The position numbers and the translations under genes were made by a program. Under the pieces are notes generated by a model. The model did not search any database. It was given only the letters and a program-made list of their open reading frames with translations, and was not told the origin of the DNA. DNA of 64,000 nucleotides from Thermothelomyces thermophilus ATCC 42464 (Eukaryota; Ascomycota; Sordariomycetes; Sordariales; Chaetomiaceae): the NCBI RefSeq assembly GCF_000226095.1, contig NC_016476.1:682001-746000 (forward strand), written 5' to 3'. The stretch's first letter is position 1; every line of letters starts with the position of its first letter. Below are positions 44,725 to 55,314 of this stretch, piece by piece.

Positions 44725-44729
44725 GTCGT

Positions 44730-47700
44730 TCTAGAGTTATAGAAATCTATTGACTAAGTTAGCGAACTTCTTGGCTAGTTTTACGTCGCTAGCGTATATA
44801 TAGACGCTGTTATCTATGACGATCTTAGGTAGGGAGCCGGATATCTTTAATCCTAGTGTAGAATGCTTCTTAGGCATATATAGCTTATGTTCTGCTTTAC
44901 TAGGAACGTCGTTAGCTCCTAGGATCGCTTCTGGCGAAATATCCTACGATGGAAAAGGTTGAGATTACTAAGTAAGTTAGAAGACGAAGTTGCTAACAGA
45001 AGTACCTAGATTTACGTTATCTACGATGGTCGAGTCGTTAGCGGTTATAATAAGTAGCTTTATAGGGATATAACAGCCTTCGAGGATTACACTCGAATAG
45101 TAGTTTAAATCAAAGGAAGCGTTGACTAGTATAACGTCGTACTAATTAGCGATTTTCGTAGGGTCAACGTCTATTGCTATAGCAGGTGTAGCTGTCGTTA
45201 AAATGGCAATAGCGATTACCACCACGTAGAAAGCGGTATTCCACGAACAGGCAAAGTAGTTACTGTCTTCCATTTCTTCGATCCTTCCGATAGGGTACCT
45301 CTTTGAGATATGTAACGTTCCCTATATAGTGTTTTCGATAGGTACCACCTTTAAGGTCTTCGTATCTATGACAAAGTTATAGACGGCTATATAAGCTAAG
45401 TTAAACATGAAGGCGCGACCTGTCGGAAGAGGCTTATACTTAATGGGCACTATTGCCTATTAGTTAGGTAGGAGAGTGATTTCGCGAGTAGTTTTGACCT
45501 TCTATATATAGGGTATAGAGTACACGTATATGGAAAAAGGAAGACAGAAGTTAAATAACTATAATTTAACTTCCTTATAATAATAGTTAATATTCGTGTT
45601 ATATAAATCTAGGAATTCGTTACCTATTAGAAGATTCGGTGCTAGAGAGTTAACAACCTACACTGTATAGGTAAACTTAACTAAGGTAGGAGTGCCGTTT
45701 TCTATACCTAGTAAATAGATATCGAAGGACACCTATTTGTTAAGGCTTAATATAGCGTTTCCTACGCCCTTAACTTTGCCTTTATATCGTTCGATCTAGT
45801 AGTTTAAACGTTATAGAAATGTATAGTTAATAATGGAGTGGCTAGCACTAGGATCTAGGTACACTTCTACGGCTTTACAATCCATAGGTTCGTAGTATAC
45901 CCTAACACGTAGATAGGTATATCCTAGTAGTAAACCATAGCGGTCAGGCATACGCCTAGGAGGTACGTCTTTAACCTAGTATGCTTTTACCATAGTATCC
46001 GTTAGTAACGTAGTTAGCGCGTCCAAAGCTTAGTACCCGTTTTCTGGCGGCAAAGTAGGTAGGTCTGACAACTCCTTTGAAGTAGAAGGATCCGCCAGGC
46101 GGCGAACGTTACCAGATTTTGTATCCTTATAGGATTTCAAGTGCCAGAAGAGCGTTTCGCAATTCTATAGTGGTATTATAGAAACTATAGGTACGGTAAG
46201 CTAGGTCCGTAAGATTAGCTTTATAGTTATAGACAGAAGGAAGAGGGCTAGTTTTATGGTATCGCTTGATGTAGGTATATAGTTCGATTTACAAGCTAAA
46301 GGACTTATAGCACTTATAGTAGGTAAGCTACGAATCTAAAACGAGGTACGTGATACTAGTATCGCTACCTAAAGATCTAGATCTAGATTTAGATTTAGGG
46401 GCGCTTTTAGCTAACTACGTGTCAGATTAATCCGGCTCGGAGCTATTACTAGCTTCTTTAGTAAAGTAGGTACGGTCGCGATATTCCTTTTACTAGTGGT
46501 TGTCCTTGCTAAATCTAACCTGCTTTTAGCTACAATTGCCCTACTTACGGTGATCCTAATTATAGTAATCCTGGTCGTAGTGATCCTAGTTGTAATTATA
46601 GTCAAATCCGCGATCGCGATCAAACCTATGGTTACGTTTAAATCTATAGTTATGCTAGTCGTATCTTAGCGACTTGTTATATCTATAGCCGAACTAGCAC
46701 GGTTGATTAGCGTTATAGCGTACCGGCTTATAAGGGCGGTCTTTAGCCTTTAGGTATTTCGGCTTACTATCTATAGATATCTTCTTCTCTAGATAAGGGT
46801 AGCAGTTAAGAGCAGCCGCTGGAACGATAGATCGAGACTACTTGATATACTATATATAGGTCTTAAGTAAAGAGTATTACTAAGGAGGATCTAAATACTA
46901 CTTAATATAGAAGTCTATAGCTAACTAGACTTAAACTATAACGCCTTATTAGTTATCGTTATATTTATTAAGTATATATATCGAGCGTACCTAATAAAGC
47001 ATCTTCTATATAAAGAAACTAAGCGCTTACTCGTCCTTCGCGATATCCTTTAGACGTAGGCTAGCTTCGTTAAACTTACAAGTAATAGTTATAGCATTAG
47101 GTATAAAGCGCTCCTACAGTCGATCTATAATAGCTTAAAGACCCTATTCGTATAATTATCTATATATAGAGCCGTTTAACTCGTTAGTCTACCAAATAAT
47201 AGCTAGGCTACTAAGAAGGGTCTAGAAGAAAGATAGAATCTACGTCTTAACGCTACCGTTAGGGTTGCTTTCTAAGAAGGTTTTAATACGGTTAGCAAAG
47301 TAGTAGACGTCAGTAAATACCAGATTCTTACCATCGTTAACAATACCTAAGGAATATAGGTTAGGGAAAGAAGGATCGAACTAGCTAATATCGTCCCTCT
47401 TAATCTTAAAGTCTAAGCGACTCTACGTACTTATAGTAGTATTATACGTTAACTTACGTCTATAACGTCCGTTACTATTATCGCTACTAACGTTACTACT
47501 ACTACCGTTGCCGCTGCCACCGTTACCAGGGTACAGGGCGCCATGACAGTATCCTAGATTCTAGTCTCTTAAAGGTTAGCGATAGTTAGATAGGGCGTCA
47601 TCGTCGCCAGATCCCAAGGAATCCGGTTCTCCGCCTCTGCCACCACTAGTTACAAAGTATAGGATCTTATACGAAGGCTATATACGTTTAGGGTGGCTAA

Positions 47701-48360
47701 GACTATAATAATAGCCAATTCCTATACCCTTTAGAGGTATAGAGAAAGTACCGCTATTACATTATATATCTTCCGTAATGTTACTAACTTACTAGACTTC
47801 TTCTACGATAACGCTTAGTCTAGTAAGATCAAAGGAAGATTACCAATAACCAGGCAATAGATCATCGTTTTCGCCATCTTAACCATATATCGTATTGACT
47901 ATTTCCTTTATCTATATTGCTATCCGGCCGAGCACGTTTCTATACTATAATATATATATTTCCAGATCCTTGATATAATTAAACATTAGATCTATCGTTA
48001 TTAGTATATCCTTCTCTAGGCAGCTATAGAGTCGATCTTCGACTCCCTTTAGATAGCTTATAAAGCTATAATCTATCTTAACTATACTTTTCTTAAGCTA
48101 CTATGACAATTTGTAGATAGCTCCTTTAGTCTTATTAGAAAAGCGGTCAGTTTGTTCCTTTAACTAGTTAAATCAAAGATCTATCTTACCATTTAGCTAG
48201 CTTATCGTTTCCTTATTAGCGCCGAAATTGTCAGGTTTAGCTTAATATAGCTTGTAGTCGTTAGCAAATCCAAGTGGCAATTCTAGCTCCTATAGAGGTT
48301 CTTCTTAAGGTTAGTCATTAGGATCTAATACCTATACTTATAGTATATAAGGCATCTTAT
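44730..48360 (-). pseudogene. Gypsy-2 gag, zinc finger and protease relic
   Basis: The minus strand starts near 48358 (MPYIL...PLGFANDYKLY) and continues through a gag-like region. At about 46330-46260 a pattern reads (C)-YK-C-YKSFSL-x-IELYT-(H)-IKRY-H, fitting a C2H2 finger with two positions RIPped. A retropepsin-like relic follows at about 45860-45600 (LDPSASHSIINYTFL, later LLIGNEFLDLYN). Gypsy-1B interrupts the frame before RT. Joining at GTCGT restores continuity. Confidence 0.68.
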
Positions 48361-48735
48361 TATGCCTTTGTAGTACGCTCTTAGCAAAGTTAGACAGTTC
48401 CTTATATGATAGCTTTTTAGAAGGGGAATTTAAAGGATAAGGAGGGCTAGGAGGGTCCTCTATAGGAAAGGATCCTAGGGTTAATATAGGATTTGCCTAG
48501 CCACTAGTTACTAAGTCACCAGGTTTAGAGAGGTAGATAGAAGACTACCCTAGTTACCAAGTCGCCAGGAATAGAGAGATTTTATAATAGTTATAATAGA
48601 ATTACTTAGTTTGGTTACCAAGTCGCCGAAATAGAGCGTAACTATCGCGAAAGTGGTACTAAACTAATCGTTAACACGATACAATTTTAGTGCTAATAGT
48701 TTTAGATAGTTAGAAGTAGAGTTTCTACTACCATT

Positions 48736-48975
48736 TGATAGAAGATAGTTTCTAATAGATAGAAGATGGTTCCAATTGATGGAAGAAAGTTGGTAAGTTG
48801 TAAATAGTTCAAAAGATCGATGTCTTCTTCCTACGTTGGCTGGCCCTGTTGGCTCTGTATAAGTAGAGGATAGGAACAAAGAACACTCCGTTTGCCAACC
48901 CGTTTGCCAGATCCACAGGTCTTATCTTATCCAGCCTTATATGATGGACGCGTCCGTAGACAACGTACTGCATCA
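48736..48975 (-). repeat. Gypsy-2 5' LTR
   Basis: About 240 bp, terminal ACTGCATCA at 48975. Beyond its inner end, the sense-strand sequence AATGGTAGTAGAAACTC begins with a TGG two bases in, as a tRNA primer site would. No internal complementarity like that of Gypsy-1 or Gypsy-3 was found. Confidence 0.72.
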
Positions 48976-49680
48976 CTCGGACTGGCTCGCGAGATTTGAA
49001 CTAAACCTGCCACGACATATCACCATTCAATGGGCGACGCTAATCTCGTTCTAATCTCTCTAAGTCCGTGCTCACATATTGTCTTGGGAAGTTCGAGGTG
49101 GTAGTTCCTAGAATGGCAGTTCTGCACAGTTTGGATTCACCGATTGCAACTTTCAGTTCATGATGACGGAGGGGGATGCACCTTGGGCATGTTCTGGTGT
49201 AGTCAACGGGAGCACATGTACAAGCTTATCGACGCCACAACCCCCTCGGGGCGTGCTGCCCTCCTGACCAGCATAACTCAGCGACCAACCACCAAACTCT
49301 GGCAAGAGCTATCGCCAAGTCTCTATGTGTTTCCTTCTCAGCATGGTATTTTCAGTGCTGGTTAGAAACTCCCTTCTGAGTTACCTACAGACCTACTTGC
49401 TACGGAAGGGATCGGTTACTGGATCGCGAAACACTTGCAGATGCCTGTTATCATGAAATCATGGACCGATGGGCAAGCCAATTAAACCCGTTTAAGCTCC
49501 AGGAACTTGATGCGATTGTTCAGCTCAGCTAATTATTGCCTAGTTGCGAGGTACGGTTTGTATACTGCCTTGAAGCACGTTTCTTCCGGTGGCTGTATCG
49601 TTAATTACTTCAGATATTGCTGGTGTGGCGCATGGCAGAGGAGAATGGTTTCTCCGCCTTCTAAAGCATATCAAGAACTA

Positions 49681-49754
49681 TCGGGGTCCCAAAACGGAGA
49701 ACCGGCTCCCGTCAGGGAACCACGGCAGTATGGTAGACTAATTATAAGGGTGCC
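49681..49754 (+). repeat. Left arm of an inverted repeat
   Basis: Contains AAAACGGAGAACCGGCTCCC and GTCAGGGAACCAC. The reverse complement of 50861-50933 matches over about 73 bp, mostly with C/T differences. Could be a terminal repeat of a nonautonomous DNA element, or two inverted copies of one short repeat. Confidence 0.55.
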
Positions 49755-50860
49755 TGACATATAAGAAATTATGCTGAGAGGGAGCCCGAGTGTTGCTGAC
49801 TGAGCCGCGGCCGCTAATTAATTATGGTGTAACAGGATAGGGCCTTGCGAGGCTAATTAATGCCGCCCGAAACTTGGCACATGTTGGGAAACTGTGATAT
49901 GCCATGGCATTTTCAAGCAGATCAATACAGATCAACAGTTCCATAGTTCTCTGTGTGAAAAGCTGCCCGTTATGAAGCAGCAGAGATGTTGCGCCCGGGC
50001 CGGGCCTAAGGTGCGAGTTCAAGACGATATTGGACCGCATGGAGTCGGAGCTTTGCCAAGGTGCTACACCTACGCGAGATGAGACTATGGTGAACTAAAG
50101 TGGTGTAGTGTTGCTTAGTGCAGGGTGCTAGTTTTTATATTTCATGTGATCCCACCGGATCGCAAGGCGGTATTCTCTCGGGGGGTGCCGGAAACTCTGT
50201 AATTAATTAGTACACTAGGCCTTTGTGGGGACATCCGTTAAATGACATGCGGGGTGAACTGTGGGGCTTAGGAGGAAGTCCGGGGAAGACCCACCCAACT
50301 GCCTCCAGGTAAGGTAGGCACGTAGGTAGTACGAAGTATGTAGGTATGTAATCCGTATGTAGTTATGTACCGTAACCCGGAGTGTACTGTACTGATACAT
50401 ACAGACATACTGGTCGGCAATTTCGCCACCTCTTTCCAGCATGAATCTGGAATGCATCTTGCCTACGGTAAGCTGGATCGAGAGGTAGAGGTCATGGTCA
50501 GCGGCAAATTCCGGCCTCTGACTGACTCGTTAAGGTACGCAGGCGTCGCTTCTACCTTCTTGCGTGGTGGAATTGTGCATCAAACTGGCGACATCGTGGC
50601 GGGGCGTCTTTTGGGCCTGGGGCTTGAAAGCGGCAGTGTGTATGTATATGGATTTTTAAGCTCGAGATGTGCGGCTTGACCATGCAGATAGAGACGAGAT
50701 GTGTTAACGAGCCCGCTACTCCGTCCAAGTGTCCACTCCACTCAGAACGCGCTACTGCTATCGATGCTTAGCACTCTTGGCCTATATAGATATAAATGTG
50801 TCTACTGCGTAGCAAGGTTATTGTAACCAGTTCTCAGAGAGTGTGGCCCGGCGGGGTTTG

Positions 50861-50933
50861 GGCACCCTTACACACTAGCCCACCATTCTGGTGTGGTTCC
50901 CTAACGGGAGCCAGTTCTCCGTTTTGGTTCCGT
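50861..50933 (-). repeat. Right arm of an inverted repeat
   Basis: Reverse complement reads AAAACGGAGAACTGGCTCCC then GTTAGGGAACCAC and later TAAGGGTGCC, parallel to the left arm. The interval of about 1.25 kb holds no transposase. Confidence 0.55.
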
Positions 50934-52547
50934 CAGAGTGCCTTTGCGCCTGTACTGCCAGTCAAGGAACGCGGTCTTCGCGGTGATCCTCTTGCAAATG
51001 TCTGGTGCGAGCAGGTACCGATCGTCGGTTGATGCATATACTGCGTAATGATTTTCGACAACCTGAACTGCTTCGACATCGGTTAGCTGGCCTCAGAACC
51101 CCATAGATCGCCGTCACCTGGAGGGGCCGAGGTTTAGCGCCGTACGTACTGTACATTCTGCGCTCCTCACACTAGCCCTCCTAAACCGAGTCAACATTAC
51201 CACTAGATTCCTTAGATTTACTTAGCGTTCATCCCTGGGCGCGCACTAACTAGTGCGCTAAAGCTGCATGTGGGCCCGTGCAACATCTATGCGCACTCAT
51301 CACGCATGCCTCGGTGGCGAACCGACATCTGAACCACCTCAACCGCGAGCCAAGCCATGTCAAAATCGCACGATTCTCATCCACATATGAAGTAGTGCGC
51401 GACGTAATTGCTACCCCGGTGTAGCTCGTGGAGCCAAGCACCAATGACCACTCTTCAACCTCACGCGTTCCTGAATCATGGGCTCTAGGCTCTAGGGGGG
51501 CTTCGAGATGAGCATAGCTGTCTGACCTCCTTCAACGAAACGTTTTGCGCAGCGAAACAGGGGGAAGGGGAGGTAGAGGGGGCCACTGGCAGCCTTGAAT
51601 ACGAACTTTCGAACAATGCGTAATATTTGGTCTTCTCCCCAACCCCGACTTTGCCAATGCACCAATTGACCCTCGGTACCCAGGTAGGTATTATGTACTA
51701 TCCATACATATATTAGGCACGTGAAGGAACCTTACCTTACCTACGACGTACAGCAGTGTATGTATGTATGTACCTGAGTTACAGCAACGGGTGACCACTC
51801 CACCGATCAATCTGAGGTTACTTGTCGAGCCCCTATCCTGGGGCACCATGTCTGTATGTACATACCTACACACATACCAAGCTCGTAACATCCGAGCCAA
51901 AACCTGGGGATCTCGAAACGCCGCTCCTCTCTGTCGGGCCTTCTGGCGGGTACTCAATCCCCACCCTCAACGCGAGGACAGGTCTTCCAACAATACGTAA
52001 TAACTTCGGCCACTGAAATTGGAACGGCCCTTGACTACGGACAAAACAAACAGGTCAGTTTCTTGAGAACAAAGACCCGGAACCACCGCAAAATCTTAGC
52101 ATGTTTACCCCGTGATCACATTTACCACAGCTGGCGACGTGTTGTGCCTGCGGGTTGGAGGTGATATCGCACGGACCCGCGCCGCACGATCACCACTGGA
52201 GGATAGCTCGACGCGGTGTGGCGTTGCTAGCCTGGAGAGGGGGAATCTGCACTTACACTAAGTCGGCACGCCCTTGCTCACTTTAGTCTAGTGTACGGAG
52301 GAAATACTAGTAGTATATGTAGTACATACATACACCAAACAATTTATTCCCCTGGGCACATATTAAATTGTTCCATTCTACTTATACTCTAACTGATTAC
52401 AGTGTTCAGTGATCCTTTCCTCGTCCCTACCTTCGTTCCTCATTTCCTCTTGTCCCCCTTGGGTTGCTCTCATATGGTGTGAATAGGTAATTATGATCAA
52501 GTCTCTATCTAATTAGGCTTCCGTGAACCCGGGCGGCGCCGGTAATC

Positions 52548-54371
52548 ATGCGAGGCGTACCGCACGAGGATGCCCAGCGCATCATTGCCATCGAGAGGAC
52601 CTGTTCGGCCCTCTCGTTTCTAGGATGCGTCTTCGTCCTGGTAACCTTCGCCCTCTCGGACGCCTTTCGACAGCGAGCCATCAATCGAATGGTGTTCTAC
52701 GCGACCTTTGGCAACATGTTGACCAATGTTGCAACCCTCATGACAACCACCTACACACACAAGCCCGACTCCTTCGGCTGCCAGCTTCAGGGCTTCCTAA
52801 TTCAAGTGTAAGGGATCTTGTCCTCTCTTTCTTCATCTTGGGTCCTCTCGCTCATGACTTCCAGGTTTATGCAGAGCGACGCGTATTGGGCTTTGGCCAT
52901 GGCAATCAACGTCTACCTCACATTCTACCACAAGTATGACGCGAGGATGCTCAGAAGGATGGAGATTGCATACCTCGCCTGCTGCTACGGCATTCCATTC
53001 ATTCCCGGTTTCACATTTATTTTTGTTTCCAACAAGAGAAGGGGCAGGCCGTACGGCGACGCGATCTTGTGGTGTTGGTTGAAGCCAGAATGGGAGGTCT
53101 ACCGAATCGCTACCTTCTACGGGCCCATCTGGTACGGGTTACCTGTGTTTAAGTTAACCATCCACCCTCTACTCGGAGGTATTGACTATAAATTAATAAA
53201 CCATCGCAGGGCTGCCATCATTGCCACCATGACCATCTACATCCGCGCTGGCCGAGAAATCTACCACAATCGCCGCAAGATGATGAACTTTAGCTCCACC
53301 GGCAACGGCACCGTCGGCACCGGCGAGCATTTCTCTCCCGCCATAGAGTTCTCGTCTGCCTTCAACTTTAAGACCACCGAGGTCACCCAAACCACCGAGA
53401 TCGTCAAGCCCCCAGCTGCCGTTGTCAAAACAGGCGCCGCCATCTCTAACACCGCGCCGTCCTACTCCGTCACCGTATCAACCGACATCCAGGCCGCCAA
53501 CCGACTCAACATGCGCGCCTCGTTGGAGGAGGACCCGGGCAACGGGGACCCTTCCACGCTCACACACAGCAGAGGCAGCAGCAGCAGCAGCAGCAGCAGT
53601 AGCACTACCACCACCAACCATCATCGAGCCCCGTCGGCAACCAACGGCAGCGGAAGGCCAGACAACGGCGCCTGGCGGGCCCCCGTCTTGTCCACGGCAA
53701 CCCAGCCGTCCCCGCTGACTCCGACCGTGACCTCAACAGTGACGACGTCGCGCCACACCCGCGTGACTGCGGCGCCGGGACGCGCACACCACCACCACCA
53801 TCACCACCACGAGTCGGCGTCGTCGCACAGCGCGACGTGGTCCTACACCAAGTGCGCCATCCTCTTCTTCTCGGTCCTGCTCATCACCTGGATCCCGTCG
53901 TCGGGCAACCGCGTCTACAGCCTGGTCCACCGCGACGACGTGTCCCGGCCGCTCTTCTACGCCAGCGCCTTCGTCCTCCCGCTGCAGGGGTTCTGGAACG
54001 CCATCATCTACGTCGTCACCTCCTGGGCCGCCTGCAAGAGCCTGGCCCGGTCCTGCCTCGCCGGCGCCAGGGGGGTGCGCGACTGGGTATTAGGGGAGGG
54101 CGTCTCGAGGACGCGGAGCAGGCGGATGAGGAGTGGGAGGAGGGTGAGTGCGGTCAAGATTGTGCACCGGTCGGAGAGGGGCGGCGGTGGTGCTGCTGGT
54201 GCTGGTGCTGGTGCTGGTGCTGGTGGCGGCGGCCGCGGAAGCGCAGTCGGGATATGGTTGGGGAATATTAATAGCAGGAATGAGAGGGAGAGGGAGAGGG
54301 AGAGCGAGAGGAGTACCAGTATGGAGGACCTGACGGGCCAAAGAAGGGCCATGGCAGTGTCGGCCGTGTAA
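52548..54371 (+). CDS. cAMP-receptor-like G protein-coupled receptor
   Basis: Three exons, 52548-52807, 52865-53131 and 53210-54371, give 562 residues. Intron 1 (57 bp, GTAAGG...CCAG) restores GFLIQVFMQSDAYWALAMAIN; intron 2 (78 bp, GTACGG...GCAG) restores YGPIWAAIIATMTIYIRAG. Seven membrane segments lie near residues 12-36, 47-67, 82-110, 118-140, 165-187, 387-410 and 423-448. The third cytoplasmic loop is very long (about 200 residues), with runs of Ser, Thr and eight His. The C-tail has Gly/Ala repeats and an Arg/Glu run. Sequence blocks in segments 3, 5 and 7 match the fungal cAMP-like receptors related to Dictyostelium CAR, which couple to heterotrimeric G proteins for nutrient or developmental signals. 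Ligand unknown. Confidence 0.87.
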
Positions 54372-55314
54372 AAAAGAAAATAAAATAAAATAAAAAAAAA
54401 AAGGGGGGGGGGGTTGTGTGGTGTCGGTGCTGTTTCGGTACCTGGACTGAATGGCAGGTGTACTCTTCTTCCATTCGTTTATGTCCTCTCCTTCTCTTGT
54501 CTATCTTTCTTCAACTGTTTGCTGCAGTTGTCGTTTCTCACGGATACCCCTAATAATTAGTATTACCTTACTGAACACCAAACCCGAGTCACGCACTCTT
54601 TTATGCTTGAAACGATTGTGTGTTTTACCGAGAGCACTTGGGCCGACTTGTTTTCTCGACAAAATTACGACCTGAGGTCATTGACAGCTGTTAAAAGGAA
54701 TGATGGTGTCTCCGTGTTGGTGTTGCGAGATAATATTACTGCTGTGCTTTTTTTGGTTGCAGGAAAAAATCGCGACTTCAGGATGGTTCCTTACCTACCT
54801 AGGTCACAGGAAAACTCAGGTAGGGAATTAGCTGTCTAGGGGCTTGATCATGAATCCTCTGTCCATTAATTATCCAATTATATCTTCTTGTCAATGTGTG
54901 AGAACCTGACCCGAGGTAGCCGCAGGTCCCTTTTTTGCAGCGACAATGGCAAGCCGCGCTCGGTGCGGTGTAATTAGGGCGATAATATGCATGGGTGCAT
55001 TTACACACTGTCTATTAATAATTATTATCATGCATTGAGGCCTACTGTCTGCCTGTTGGTTCTCTCCACAACACAACACACCAATCATGGGATGAAACAA
55101 GGCATTTCTGCCTGCAATCAGGCTTTCCGCGACGACTGCCTGAAGTTTTCTCGCTGCGTAAAGTGCTTCACCTTTTGGAAACCCTTACTTTTGCTCTCCT
55201 TCATGTCGCGCGTCTACGACAGAACAAAAATCTCGATCCTAACACTGCTTAACGGCCTTCGCTTTCATCCTTGTCTAACAAACCTCTCTGCGAGCCCGTT
55301 GGGACTCACTCGAC
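54372..55314. other. Intergenic between GPCR and DUF3638 gene
   Basis: Starts with an A-rich then G-rich homopolymer tract (about 54371-54413), which also follows the GPCR stop. No gene seen. The last 100 bp are pyrimidine-rich up to the ATG of the next gene. Confidence 0.5.

Larger units (their letters stand above)
33489..48975 (-). mobile_element. Gypsy-2: RIPped Ty3/gypsy element interrupted by Gypsy-1B
   Basis: Two related LTRs (about 33489-33731 and 48736-48975) enclose a minus-strand element of about 7.9 kb, once the nested Gypsy-1B (37114-44724) and one target repeat are removed. The gag and protease part is at 48360-44730; RT, RNase H, integrase and a chromodomain are at 37108-34000. 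RIP is severe. No matching 5-bp duplication was found at the outer ends (CTCGG on the right is not present on the left), so the left boundary may be altered. Confidence 0.8.
48976..52547. other. Gene-poor host DNA with an inverted repeat and TATG-type microsatellites
   Basis: About 3.6 kb, not RIPped. No coding region could be supported; short frames exist but lack recognisable domains. It contains a pair of inverted repeats (49681-49754 and 50861-50933), scattered GTATGTA/CATACATA tracts (about 50330-50405, 51757-51775, 52310-52335), and the upstream region of the GPCR gene. Confidence 0.5.

Noticed and set aside
49144-49764. 73- and 85-codon frames as small genes
   Set aside because: No conserved features; the second overlaps the inverted repeat arm.
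52523-52939. 138-codon frame overlapping GPCR exons 1 and 2
   Set aside because: Starts at GTG in another frame; the spliced GPCR model explains the region with membrane segments and family blocks.
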